45,392 nt of DNA from Gracilaria domingensis (Eukaryota > Rhodophyta > Florideophyceae > Gracilariales > Gracilariaceae): assembly GCA_022539475.1 (NCBI GenBank), contig VCMS01000379.1:1-45392 (forward strand), read 5' to 3'. The notes beneath the pieces are model-generated. The model was not told where the DNA came from and searched no databases. It worked only from the letters and a program-made list of their open reading frames with translations. Below are positions 1 through 12,149 of this stretch, piece after piece. Both the position numbers and the translations under genes were made by a program. Position 1 is the stretch's first letter. The number at the start of each line of letters is the position of its first letter.

Positions 1-18
1 GGCTTCATAGTCGTTAAC

Positions 19-1804
<1,786 letters not shown>

Positions 1805-3317
1805 GTTGCTGCCTAATGCAGGAACAGGAGGACGGCAAGCTCGCACCAATTGGGTATTGGAGTAGAGCTCTTAACCAAGCGGAGCAGAACTACACCGTAA
1901 CGGAGAAGGAATGCCTAGCGGTTGTTTGGAGCATGCTCATGCTACGTCCTTACCTATATGATGTGCGCTTCACGCTCCGAACGGATCACGACTCCTTGAG
2001 GTGGATATTAGGCTTGGCGGACGCATCGGGTCGTCTGGCCCGATGGCTTCTGAGACTCTCGGAGTTTGAGTACGATGTGCAGTACCGCCCCTGGGTCAAG
2101 CACCGAGTGGCGGATGCATTGTCCCGGTTGAATACCGAAGGATTGGACACTGACCCAGTGGACGACGACATCCCATGCTTTACTATAGAACCAGCTAACC
2201 ACGAGGTCAATGAAGTTCTGAAGGGATACTGGCATGATGACAGTACGTACCAAGTGGTAGTGGAGACCCTCCTTCCTGTGGAGGAAGGGGAACACGCTCC
2301 AATCACCCGTGAGGAATTCTTACGCGAGCAATCGACCGATAGGTTGTGCAAAACGCTCGCTGACGTACTTGGAAGGAAGGATTCTCATTTCGACGTCGAC
2401 CACAATGGGTACCTCATCAGACGCTCACCTTTAGACGGAGCTCTCCAGAAGGTCGTACCTGAGTCATTAAGACAAAGGGTGTTATATCTGTCACACAATC
2501 CACGGCTTTCGGGACACCCTGGAGCCACGCGGTTGTACTATACCCTTCGGAGGCAATTCTACTGGCCGCATATGGCTAACGATGTATATACCTATGTGGC
2601 GCAATGCAATTCGTACATTAAGACCCGAGGTGGTGTGGCGAAGCACAGGAAGTACCTAAAGCTATTCCCGGCGGCGGGGCCCCTGGAATTCGTAGCAATC
2701 GACATACTGGGGCCCCTGCCCAAGACTTCAGAGGGTTACCGCTTTGTAGTAGTCATAACCGACAGGTTCACAAAGCTCACCAGAGCCATACCTCTGAAGA
2801 ACCAAACGGCAACGACACTAGCGACAGCCTTCCTGGAGAATTGGGTCTACCCGTACGGTGCTCCCATGTACCTACTGACCGATAACGGTTCGAACCTAGC
2901 TTCTAAGTTCTTCGAGGCGGTTTGTAAAATGCTAGGGGTCAAGCACTACTTTACCACGGCCTATCATCCGCAAACAAACGGCCAAGTGGAACGCTTCAAT
3001 AAGACCCTAGTGGCACGCCTACGGCACTATGTCGAAGAGCACCAAACCACATGGTCTGAGTATGTCCAACCATTGACATATGCGTACAACCTCCAGGTCC
3101 ACAGGGTCACTCAAACAACCCCATTCGACCTGGTACTTTCGCGAACACCACATGGTATTATCGTCCAGCCCGGACCTGACCGCTCGGAAGCGGCCGGGAC
3201 ACTCACACCGGCGAAGGTCAAGAGAAACATACTCCAGAAGTTACGCGCCGCTTTGGCTGCTGCCAAAGTTAAGATGACAGCAGCCCAAGAACGGTATAAG
3301 CGCACTATGACCGAACG

Positions 3318-4022
3318 GTGAGCAAAGTGACCAAAGTGGAAGCAGGAGACATGGTCTTCCTTGACGTGCCACCAAAAGGTAAGCGACCAACCCCAGCGGA
3401 GATGGAAGAGGACATCCGCCTTGAGGAGGATATCAATTCTAAACTACTACCCAAGTCCACGGGACCATACAAGGTGATTCGCTCCGATGAGCATACCGCT
3501 ACGGTCATAATGGAAGGTTTGGAGAACACGGTCTCCATCGACAGGATTGTCAAGGCCGCACAACCGACGACAGCGAATACACAACCAATAGGTGAGCCAA
3601 CGCAGCAAGAAGCGGAGAGGGAGCAAATGTCTCCCATACCCCCTCCTATGATGAGTCAGCCGAGCAGTCAACCTTCCACCAGAGCCGTAACGGCTGACCC
3701 CACGACCCAAGCGGCACAGGAGATCGAGCCTCGGCAAGACCAACGGGTCACACCACCCACGGGGAGCCACGCACCCCATGACCAAATGGAAGACTCACAC
3801 CCTCAAGTAGACACTCAGGAGTGCGCTATTGACACCATTGTAGGTCACGAACACACCACAAAGGGTATGCGCTACCGGGTAAGATGGTATGGATGGTCGC
3901 CCGAGCACGACTCTATGGAACCACCTGGTCATATCCCTAACAACTTCATCATCCGATACTGGCGCAAACAAGGGCGAACGCCCCCACCAACTGGTATTGC
4001 TTCGCGTGGTACGCGTCGCTAA
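3318..4022 (+). pseudogene. gypsy pol C-terminal tail with chromodomain
   Basis: This is the continuation of pol after a frame change at 3318-3321. The first 75 codons (GDMVFLDVPPKGKR, GPYKVI, DRIVKA) match the integrase GPY/F-type tail of element 2. A low-complexity Ser/Thr/Pro/Gln linker follows (about residues 85-165). The end is a chromodomain (about residues 170-225) with RYRVRWYGWSPEHDS. The usual DTWEP is DSMEP here, so one aromatic cage residue is replaced by Met. Chromodomains of chromoviruses direct integration to histone-modified chromatin. The stop lies inside a purine-rich tract (GCTAAGGAAG followed by nine G), a candidate polypurine tract. Confidence 0.85.
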
Positions 4023-4034
4023 GGAAGGGGGGGG
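4018..4034 (+). repeat. purine tract copy 2 of element 1 (candidate polypurine tract)
   Basis: This tract spans the pol stop codon and repeats 608-623 exactly over 16 nt. If it primes plus-strand synthesis, an LTR would be expected next. However, the antisense gene and 4 kb of element-specific sequence follow, so either the LTR is very long or this is an internal tract. Confidence 0.5.
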
Positions 4035-4129
4035 GTTATCGAAGTCGTTGAACGCCACGCTACACGAAAAGCTAACTAACTAACCTAACAGGAAAACAAA
4101 AGAAGATCAGAGATCACAATGCAAGACAC

Positions 4130-4135
4130 TTTATT
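4130..4135 (-). promoter_or_regulatory. poly(A) signal AATAAA for the antisense gene
   Basis: TTTATT on + reads AATAAA on -, about 40 nt beyond the stop codon of the antisense gene at 4174. This is the expected place for a eukaryotic cleavage/polyadenylation signal and suggests a separate antisense transcript. Confidence 0.45.
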
Positions 4136-4173
4136 AGTCGAGAAGAATCCACGAGAGGGAACCACGAGGTGAC

Positions 4174-6900
4174 TTAGGAGGCCTTGGAGGACCCACGGCC
4201 ACGTCCGCGTCCACGACTGGTTCCACGACCGCGACCACGTCCACGGGAGGTCCCGCGAGATGAAGCGGAACCTCCACGACCAGAGGACACCGACACAGGT
4301 CCGGCGGAGCTTCCGCCCCCGCCGCTAGCCGCGCTCGCTGGCGCACCACCACTTGGTAAGGGAGCAGAAGTACCAGCAGGTCCCGCAGGGGTACCGCTGC
4401 TGACTACCGGCATGGTATTCGCAGGACCAGTGGGTGGATGGAAGGAAGGCGGTAAGCTAGACGGAGGGATGCCACCAGAGGTCGGAGGAGCAAGACCACT
4501 AGACGGCCCTGCACCGGGGGTCAGACCAGTAGGCGGCATAGGAGCACCGGACGTCGACGGAAGCGGAGCCGAACGGAAACCAGTTGAGAAACCACTTGGT
4601 GCTCCTGTCCCAGTACTTGCTGGAGGAAGAGGAACGTTGTGAGGACCAAGCGGAGTATGGAAAGGTGCCGAAGGATCACCACCAGGAGGTCCACCAGGGA
4701 GTTGATACGTACCAAGGCCACCAAAGCCTACCATTGGGGTCGCAGGTTGCTGTGACGCAGGAGCGTACGGGTTGAAACTTTCCACAGGGGGGCGATGTAA
4801 CGGCGCGTGGCCTTCCACAAGGTTGCTCAACTGACCAACATAGGCTGTCACCTCACGGTAGAGATTGCGCTGGAAGTAGTCGCGGAACTGTCGCAGCTCA
4901 GAAGTGCGCCGCTCGTGGTGAGCAACCACGGGGAGCAAGTTGCTAAGAGTATCCACAGCGGTGAGGATGTCATTTGGACCAGGACGGTTGAAGTGCACCA
5001 TCGAGGCGTGGTTGAGACGAGCCAGAGCGCTCCGTATCGCGCCACTATCACCCCCAGGGGGCACCGGATTCACCGGAAGCGACTGGAAACCAACCCGAAG
5101 AGGCCCCTGGGCAGCCCGTCCGGGAGGGTGAGCAGCCGCCTGAGGGTTCGCCGGACCACTTGGAACAGGGGCAGCCACGCTGGTCGGAGGAATAGCCTGT
5201 ACAGGTGCCGACGGAGGCAATGCGGGGGACTCATAGTTCTCAGCAGCCACCATCACGGTATCGTCATTACCAAATGGGTCTTCGCCAGCCATGTGCTGCT
5301 GTTGGAGAGGCACGATGCTATGAACCTCCGGGTCGTAGACATCCCAACCCTGTTCAGGCCCCCAATTGTGGTTACTTACCGCAGTGAGGTAACCATCCAA
5401 CTGCTGCGCAGTATATTTGGTGCCCTCCACGATGTTGGAGAGCCCCATGGCACGAATGTCGCCGACCACATCGTTTGGAATATTGAAGATACGACCAACT
5501 GGTTGAGTTCCGCTGATCCCGACAGACTTGTCAGAGCAGCGCGTGTCCCAAGTCACACCTTCCACGGAAGCCTGAAGGGCGAGGATAGCCACCATGACGG
5601 CCCACTCGCTGCGCGCGACCGACCAAACGGCATATGCGTTGTTCCTCTCGAGGGAGATGCTACTACCAAAGTACGCAAGGACCGGCGGGGTCGGCACTTC
5701 CAGCCACTGACATACTTCATAGTGGTCCCACCAAGAGGGTCGATTGACATACCATGTCCGGCGGTTGTGGTCGCTCTGCGACCAATACTCAACGTTGTGG
5801 AACAGGAACATGGTCCGCGTACGGTTGTTACGGTGACGAACACGGCTCTCAGCCATCGCATCGGTCGCCCACCTCCCACGGTCAGTCCAATAATTGGTAT
5901 CTAAAGGGCGCTCAAACGCGACGTACTCCAGATCGACCTCGATGTGCGTAGCAGGTTCGTCCAAGCGGTGAAGGATATCTACCAAACGGAGGAAGTAGTG
6001 GACCTCCCCATCGCAGCGGATGAAGGGGAGATCCGACGGTACGGCCACGGGGATGTAGTATAGAAACTTCGTGTGTCGCTGCCGCGCATGGAAACACTGT
6101 TGTCGACCGAACCGGCTCTGCTTCTCGCCCTTGCGTGGTGGAGGAGGTGCCATAGGCACCGCCTCCAACCGGCGACAATCCCAACGGGCAATTGCGGTAT
6201 ACTGCGTGAGACCCATGTGGCGGAACCGCAAGGGACAGAGTGAGGAACTGATGTGGAAAGGCCAGTTCCCCAGAGCGACCAATTCGGCGGAGATATCGGC
6301 AAAGCGTGCACCATAGTGGGCATGCGGCTGCCCGTGCGTCCTATTAAGGTCATGAGGATTCAGCTGTTGAGCCTCCACCGTACCGGCCACCGCAAGAGGG
6401 TTAACGTTGCTCGGGCCCGCGGCGGCTGCGTAGGGATCATACCCACCGCGACCGTAAGGGTCTTGACGAGAACGCGTACTCGACCGCGTGTTAGGCTTGA
6501 AGATGCCACCTCCGCGGCCGCGCGCCACCCCAGGGGTCTTGCCAGACATCCTCGACCGGGAGGCAACAGTTTCGCGAACCGAACGGTTGACCTCCGCCGA
6601 GGGGGAGACTTCAGAAGCCGAATATCCCTTTATAGGGTCGTAGCGCGGCTCCTCCAATACCAAGTGGTTGGCCTCCACGGGAGCCTCGGCGCCCGATGGA
6701 AAGGACACAGGTGTACCGGTCTGGGACGGCAGACAGGGCTGCGAAGAGTCAACCACGTGGTAATTCGATTGAAACGGCGCCGTCTCACCCCCGGGGTCCA
6801 CCACAACGGGAAGGGCGCGCGTGAGGCCCTCCTCGGCACCGTCTTCACGGCGTTCGAACGTCATCGACCACCCCGTTGGGGAAGCGGGTTGATCACCCAT
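4174..6900 (-). CDS. antisense gene aORF1 of gypsy element 1, unknown function, RG-rich C-terminus
   Basis: This is an intact 908-codon frame opposite to pol. The start is the ATG at 6898-6900 (MGDQPASPTG); the frame is open 17 codons further but has no other ATG there. Residues 1-190 are disordered and basic, with Gly/Arg-rich patches. About 200-560 form a Trp/Tyr-rich, folded-looking region (PLRFRHMGL, RTRTMFLFHN, RPSWWDHYEV, NNAYAVWSVARSEWAVM, WDVYDPE). About 640-730 hold a helical segment (IRSALARLNHAS, FRDYFQRNLYREV). The tail is Pro/Gly/Ser-rich and ends in SRGRGRGRG repeats like an RGG nucleic-acid-binding tail. The central region and part of the helical segment recur in aORF2 of element 2, in the same place and orientation. 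I recognise no family. It stays open while pol is broken, which suggests later selection or that GC-rich low-complexity sequence hides decay. Confidence 0.75.
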   Translation of the reverse strand: MGDQPASPTGWSMTFERREDGAEEGLTRALPVVVDPGGETAPFQSNYHVVDSSQPCLPSQTGTPVSFPSGAEAPVEANHLVLEEPRYDPIKGYSASEVSPSAEVNRSVRETVASRSRMSGKTPGVARGRGGGIFKPNTRSSTRSRQDPYGRGGYDPYAAAAGPSNVNPLAVAGTVEAQQLNPHDLNRTHGQPHAHYGARFADISAELVALGNWPFHISSSLCPLRFRHMGLTQYTAIARWDCRRLEAVPMAPPPPRKGEKQSRFGRQQCFHARQRHTKFLYYIPVAVPSDLPFIRCDGEVHYFLRLVDILHRLDEPATHIEVDLEYVAFERPLDTNYWTDRGRWATDAMAESRVRHRNNRTRTMFLFHNVEYWSQSDHNRRTWYVNRPSWWDHYEVCQWLEVPTPPVLAYFGSSISLERNNAYAVWSVARSEWAVMVAILALQASVEGVTWDTRCSDKSVGISGTQPVGRIFNIPNDVVGDIRAMGLSNIVEGTKYTAQQLDGYLTAVSNHNWGPEQGWDVYDPEVHSIVPLQQQHMAGEDPFGNDDTVMVAAENYESPALPPSAPVQAIPPTSVAAPVPSGPANPQAAAHPPGRAAQGPLRVGFQSLPVNPVPPGGDSGAIRSALARLNHASMVHFNRPGPNDILTAVDTLSNLLPVVAHHERRTSELRQFRDYFQRNLYREVTAYVGQLSNLVEGHAPLHRPPVESFNPYAPASQQPATPMVGFGGLGTYQLPGGPPGGDPSAPFHTPLGPHNVPLPPASTGTGAPSGFSTGFRSAPLPSTSGAPMPPTGLTPGAGPSSGLAPPTSGGIPPSSLPPSFHPPTGPANTMPVVSSGTPAGPAGTSAPLPSGGAPASAASGGGGSSAGPVSVSSGRGGSASSRGTSRGRGRGRGTSRGRGRGRGSSKAS

Positions 6901-8560
6901 GAGGTATAAAAGGCGCGAGTTGGAGCGAGAGCGTGCCACGGAGGATACCAACCGCGAGGGGGAACACCACCAATTGGATGACTAGATGAAACCTGAGGGG
7001 TCACAGAGAACGGGCGCGCCGCTCGAGCGAGGTGACACACCGTGAAAATGACCAGGGTTGTGCGCCGGCTGGACGGGTTCCGTGAACAAGGGAGGTTACA
7101 ACCACCCCAGAGGGAACCTAAGGGACGGAAGGAGACCGCGAGGAACCAGGTGGAGGGGCGCTGAACGCCGCGCAGCCGGGTAAACCCCTCGGCTGGACCC
7201 GAATCAAGCCTGAACACCACGATGAGGCAGACCACTAGGTAGGAGCGGCGTCAGCACCGGTACGGTCACGAAGTCTGAAGAGCCACGGGCAGGAGTCTCC
7301 TCACCCTCGACGCGGCCGCCCAAGGCAACGACACCCCAGTGGCGCCCTCACTCAAGCAGAGAAACAGTACGTGTCGGAACCAACGAGGTATCACCTCAGT
7401 ACGGCACAAGACCAAGTGGCCAACAAAGAACAGGAGCGACACCACGAGGGGGCGGGGTGCCGATCGGTTGACAACTGCGAACCCCACCGACGGGAGGCTC
7501 GAAACCAACTGGTAAGCCGGGACTAACCTGCCCAGGGGGAGGACGGACAGGGGAAGATGAAGTGGCGGACTCCTCCGGGAGGGACCGAAGAGGCGAAAAC
7601 AACCACGTGGTACCAGGCGCGCGACAAGATCAACCTGAATGGTCGCGGTTCGCGGTTTCGCGTTCCAATACCACGAGGGACGTAAGGTACGATCGCACCT
7701 ACCACAAGAAGGTACGGCGGCGTGGGTAATGGCGCTGCAGTGCATGTGGCGAACCGCGCCGTGCACCGCGCCATCTTCGCGTCATCGCGAGACGCGCCGT
7801 GCGCCAGGCGATGCGCGCCGACGACCGTTTGGTGAAAAGGCGGCAAACGCCGTGGGAACTTCGCAGCCACGGGGAGTGCCTGTCGGTAGGAGGGGGGGTC
7901 TGTAGTATAGCTCGGCCAGATCAACGGGGGCTCTACAAGACCAAGTGGTGACGTCACGGGCTCCCGGGCACGTGTGTCTACTGTACCACGTGGGACGCGC
8001 AAGCGCAGGCTTGGACAGGACTAATTAGTCTATTCTCGATAATTTAGAATTAATATTTACTAGGTAGTGTAGATATGTGGCCGGGGTGGTGCACCACAAA
8101 TGCACCTCCCGGTGGCCCACGTGGCACTAGGCCCGTGAGAGCCGGAGGGGCGCTCGGGTGTACTAAACCCCCGAGACGCCAACCTCCCACACCAAATGGT
8201 AAAGTCAAGCACCAACTAGGCTGATTTGATACCAGTTTGGTTCTACAGTCACCAATTGGTAAGTCTAGTAGTCCTCTAATAGTTTTGCTGACCTTGAGGG
8301 TTATACGTGCCTGCCGCACATCAGTGAAGGCGTGTTTACTACTTGGTCACCGTGCACTATAGGCAACGGTGGGTGCTGCCGACCTATTAGGTGTCACGCG
8401 TTTTACTCCTCCGCCGGGTCGAGCCCATGCGGGGCTCCCCACTAGCAGCTCGCACCGATCGGCTATACCACAAGGGGGAGGGAGATGTGTCTTAGGGAGT
8501 CCCAGGACACACCCTCAGAAACGCCTTCACATGGAAGTAAAACATCATGTCTTCTAAGAA
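6901..8560. other. non-coding upstream region of aORF1, possible LTR/promoter region
   Basis: There is no convincing coding sequence. Seven ACC-N4-GGT motifs lie between 7231 and 8260, the densest non-coding cluster, along with near-matches such as ACCACGAGGG. An AT-rich stretch at 8020-8065 could be promoter DNA for the - strand. A purine stretch at 8467-8485 followed by TGTGTCTTAG could be a polypurine tract and LTR start, but this cannot be confirmed without a second LTR. A 10-nt inverted pair (GTGAAGGCGT at 8324, ACGCCTTCAC at 8521) encloses the last 200 bp. Confidence 0.5.
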
Positions 8561-9399
8561 ATGCTTGATTATTTAAATGATTAGTTAGTCCTCACTATAT
8601 CACGTAGCCAGTACGCACTCTATCGCCTTACAACTACTCGAAATGAAACCTCTTTCTGTCTCGCCCGTAGCCCAGTCTCTCAATTTGCTTGCAGCCCCGG
8701 CAATTGAGCGTCAGTGCAGCTTAGAACAATTTTCAAGAAAAGAACCACCCGCGATTCGAATGAAGAAACTGATAGTAACTGTCTAATTTTTTATTCTTTT
8801 TACAACCAAAATGGGTAGTTAGACTGTTCTGATGATGACTGACTTTTCTCCCCATGAATTTGAAGATATTTGAAGTAACGTCAAAAAAATCACCGCAGAA
8901 CAGTAAAACAATGTTAGAGGCAGAAGATTTAATTTTACAGCCAAGAATATATTTTTTATGAGCTTGACTACACTGAAGCACGATAAAAAGTGAACTTGTT
9001 TAGTGCAGGTTTGTAATGGTCACTTGTCAAAATATTAGAAAGTTATTTTGAAACGTATTTCAGCAGTAGCCCCAACATTATTTGAGGCGCTTGGCAGCCG
9101 TAATGATGGTCTCTTTTCTATCCAAAACTTTGTAAACCACGATTTGAGATTTTAAAACACCTTTTGGTTCCCATATGTTGCATATGTTATTTTCAGGAAT
9201 CTTTTCGGCCTTTTAAAAGTATAAAGAAGGGAAAAGATATTTTTCTTGGGAGCAAGCATAAGCTTCAGGGATTTAAAACAGACGAATCTGTCCTGTCGAA
9301 TGGCTTGGCACTTTTAACTTCTTCTCATTTTCCTGGATCATAAGCAGACTTTGATATTTTTACGAAAATATTGCGGATCATAAGAATGTCTTAGGAAAA
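8561..9399. other. AT-rich stretch without a recognisable gene
   Basis: Composition drops sharply in GC after the gypsy element. Only a short low-complexity frame is open on - (8733-8981) and it resembles nothing I know. This may be the upstream part of a decayed DNA transposon whose coding remnant follows. Confidence 0.5.
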
Positions 9400-9950
9400 A
9401 TGGCGGATGAAACATATAATTTTATTATTGAAACTGGGGAGCTTTTGTCGCAGTATTGGGAATACTGGGGCATTTTTATGTATAAAGGCTACCAGGGTTC
9501 TGCTGAAAGCATAAGAGAAATTAATCCAAAGAAAAAGTCGCAATGGGAAATGTTATCATTTGAAGAAAAAAACCGAAATTCGAAGATTTTAAACGATAGA
9601 ATTATTGTGGAAAATTATTATGGTTGTGTGACGCAATTTGGGCTGTGATCGGGTCTATGTATCGTTGGGCTGAGTCTGCTTACGGTATTATATTTTTATT
9701 TTGTGTGGCTCTGAGTCAGAGCCTCTGACTAACCCTCATGTCATAAAGCATCCGTTTGGCAGCGTTGATGGTGAATTTTATAATCAAATTAGCAACTGTC
9801 CAAAAGCTTTTGCGAGGCAAAAAATCGCTAAGCGCTCAATGGCTCAAAAAAAATATAAAGATAAGCGTCAGTGTCGAATGGATTCGAAATATCGCGTGGC
9901 CGGTTCTGATGATGATACTATCGAGCCTGGTCTTTAATCATGAATTGCGA
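9400..9950 (+). pseudogene. PIF/Harbinger-like (DDE) transposase C-terminal remnant
   Basis: The 9400-9648 frame ends with NDRIIVENYYG, like the conserved (D/N)R..(V/I)EN.FG segment near the last catalytic acid of Harbinger-type DDE transposases. Immediately after its stop, another frame reads SMYRWAESAYGIIFLFCVAL, and a third reads LTNPHVIKHP followed by DGEFYN. This matches the usual order of these proteins (FRW...YD.I...C.ALTN.HI..HPL..D). At least two frameshifts separate the parts, so it is a fossil. No terminal inverted repeats were identified. The start shown is only the edge of recognisable homology. Confidence 0.5.
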
Positions 9951-11327
9951 AATTACTTGATCTTTGAGAAGTTTATATGTCTTTGTGCATTAGTGCGTTT
10001 TTTATTCTTTAGTACTGGGAGCATCCTGAAACACTAATGGCATAAAACTGGATTGTGTTTGTTTGTGTATTTGCGATGCAGATGACTTCCTGAAAGGACA
10101 AAAACGAAAACCTCCAAAGTAAATCAACAGTCATTTCAAGAGTTCTTTTGGGTCGTTTATTCAAATGTCACCACATATGCTGAAGCCAACGCACAGCGAG
10201 GGGAACGCGCAGCAAAAGCAGCCTATCGATATTCACTACCGAAGAGTACGCGCGCTGAAAGTAATGTTTTGCGTCGGGAGCAGAACTCGGTCTGCGGGGC
10301 AAGCCCGATGACCGAATTCAGCCCAATCGCAAGCGCAAAGTCACGCCGTGCGCTCAAATCGTGACTTGAGCGTCGAACAAAATGTGTATTTGCTGTTTCA
10401 GGATGCTTCCACTATACATATGCTTTTATAAACACATGCGTTGTTTTTTCTTTTATGCTTTGTTTTCTATCATTACGTCTCACTGCGCTTCTATGCGAAA
10501 TTACTCTCTATAAGAGAGTAAGATCTATTGTCCACAAAAACTACATTGCAGGATAATCCGTAAAAGCAGTATCTGCGCAAGATTCAGAATTCCCATTTCA
10601 CACTAATCATTCCGATAAGCAAACTGACCTAGTGTTGCTGGGTGACGGAAAAACACGGCTAGAGCGGAACCTGGTTTGCAGCCCAGCGTTTCAGAGAGAA
10701 GTTTGGCTCTTATGGAAGAATTCACACCGTTAATATGGACCTTTCCGATACTGCACATCTTGAGATGATCGCCTTGGTTGGTGGCTGCTCTACTTTCCGA
10801 ACCGAGCAATGGCTTGACGTGGTGGACGTTTTCGTCGAACGGGCATTCGAGTGCGAGTCTACCAGGAGCTGAATGGGGCGCGTGTTTGGTGCGGAGACGA
10901 CTTTAAACGTCCGCTATCCCCAACTCACCCTCATCTCACATACCATTTGGAAACTTTAGATCTTATGACAGATATCACAGATACAATAAAATAATTCATG
11001 CCTTCACCGATTCATTACCCTTCTAATTCACGGGGCGCAGACCGTCAAAGCACTTAGTGGCGCTTAGGAGCAGGAAAAGGAGGGTGGCGAACTCAGGAAA
11101 GTGTCCGAGACTCAGAAGGGAACGACCTGCGCTTCCGTAACATGTGTACTAGTGGACGTTTGCACCCAAATTATACACGAATTTTGGAGGGCTTGAGTGG
11201 ATTGAGGATTGGTGGGGTAAGCAGTCTGTTTCTATTTTAATTTCTCGTTTTCACTTCTAAAGTCATTAGCAGCACCTAATCTCATTAAGAAAACATGACG
11301 GACTCAAACGCTTTCTTCGATCACACC
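9951..11327. other. no confident gene; weak HNH-like frame at 10603-10900 (-)
   Basis: On -, a frame of about 100 codons contains CPFDENVHHVKPLLG followed by GDHLKMC, faintly like the His-His start of an HNH nuclease, but the later N and H ligands are not clear and no ATG start is visible. The rest shows no coding signal, RNA gene or repeat that I can name. Confidence 0.3.
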
Positions 11328-11972
11328 TTATCCACAGAAAGGAACAGACAACCTAAGACCGTATTTTCCAGGAGGAAGGTCTCCATTCTGAGTGTTGATA
11401 GGGAACGCTCCCATTCTCGCCAGTCGGTGGAAGTTTGGTGCGATTGATTCATCAATATCTAGAATAGACTGCACGAGAACGGCGGGGGTCCACGATGAGT
11501 AGTCGTAATCCGGGGAGTTGCTAATCCAGTCACCAGTGGGCTGAAAAGTAGCACTGGCATAAAGAGGTCCAACACCCTCAATAGGATTGGTTTGATGGGC
11601 ACCTGTGGTGCCATATGTCTTACCGTTGTATGTCGCCAACACAGAAACGCCAGAAGAAAGTCCTTTGTTGTTCACCTCAAGCATAAACTCATCACACATA
11701 GCTTCATACGTAAACTCCTGGAGCTCGTCAAAGTTCGATGTCTGCCGCACATTCTGTCCACAGATGTACAAAATCACCCCGTCGTCTGCCACAATCTTGA
11801 TGTCAACTTTAACCCTTTTCTCACACTGACCTCGGGAAGATGCACGTAGAGGATAGTCTTCGGCGCTGGATCCGGGGGGATAACATCGGCATAACTGCGG
11901 CGGCCCAATGCTTGCGTGTGCACAGCAGAAGAAACAAATCGAAAATACGAGAATAAGGTGGACCAACTTCAT
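11328..11972 (-). CDS. secreted protein of unknown function, 214 aa
   Basis: The start is placed at the ATG at 11970-11972 because it begins a classic signal peptide (MKLVHLILVFSICFFCCAHA, about residues 1-20). The frame is open to an upstream ATG at 12044, but that would bury the signal under 24 polar residues, and the TATA box at 12068-12074 would put transcription initiation almost on top of it. The mature part has six cysteines, with CRCYPP near the N-terminus and a final PFCG. The middle is rich in short beta-like stretches (VKVDIKIVADDGVILYICG, VSVLATYNGKTYG) and the end reads LPPGKYGLRLSVPFCG. It fits a small extracellular host protein. I recognise no family. It is isolated from the transposons and looks intact. 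Confidence 0.7.
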   Translation of the reverse strand: MKLVHLILVFSICFFCCAHASIGPPQLCRCYPPGSSAEDYPLRASSRGQCEKRVKVDIKIVADDGVILYICGQNVRQTSNFDELQEFTYEAMCDEFMLEVNNKGLSSGVSVLATYNGKTYGTTGAHQTNPIEGVGPLYASATFQPTGDWISNSPDYDYSSWTPAVLVQSILDIDESIAPNFHRLARMGAFPINTQNGDLPPGKYGLRLSVPFCG

Positions 11973-12067
11973 CTTTCTGGGTGAAGATGTAGAATGTTCC
12001 GATGGCTGTTCAAAGGCTTCTCGCAATGATCCAGACCTTGGCATGGGACAGCAGCTTCAATCGGCAA

Positions 12068-12074
12068 CTTTATA
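12068..12074 (-). promoter_or_regulatory. TATA box (TATAAAG) of the secreted-protein gene
   Basis: CTTTATA on + reads TATAAAG on -, about 96 nt before the chosen start codon at 11972. With initiation 25-30 nt downstream this gives a 5' UTR of about 70 nt. Confidence 0.5.
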
Positions 12075-12149
12075 TTTCTTCTCCGGAGGCCACCGAAGTT
12101 GGAGAGAGACCACGTGCCTGAAACGTCGCACAAGTCAAATTATCTCGAG

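Noticed and set aside
4184..4642. Pro/Arg-rich + frame opposite the RG tail of aORF1
   Set aside because: It is the complement of the RG and Pro/Gly repeats.
4807..5904. 365-codon + strand frame opposite aORF1
   Set aside because: Its composition mirrors the antisense gene, it has no domain, and homology to element 2 is on the - strand.
4174..6900. aORF1 as the gag gene of a second, oppositely oriented element
   Set aside because: It has no zinc knuckle or capsid signature, the same arrangement recurs in element 2, and the ACC-N4-GGT motif runs continuously across pol and aORF1.
4018..8560. Everything after the purine tract at 4018 as one giant LTR carrying the antisense gene
   Set aside because: Element 2 shows no copy of the antisense gene upstream of its gag, which a long 5' LTR would require; not fully excluded because that end could be truncated.
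10260..10380. Possible tRNA-like folded segment
   Set aside because: No B-box sequence or cloverleaf could be drawn.
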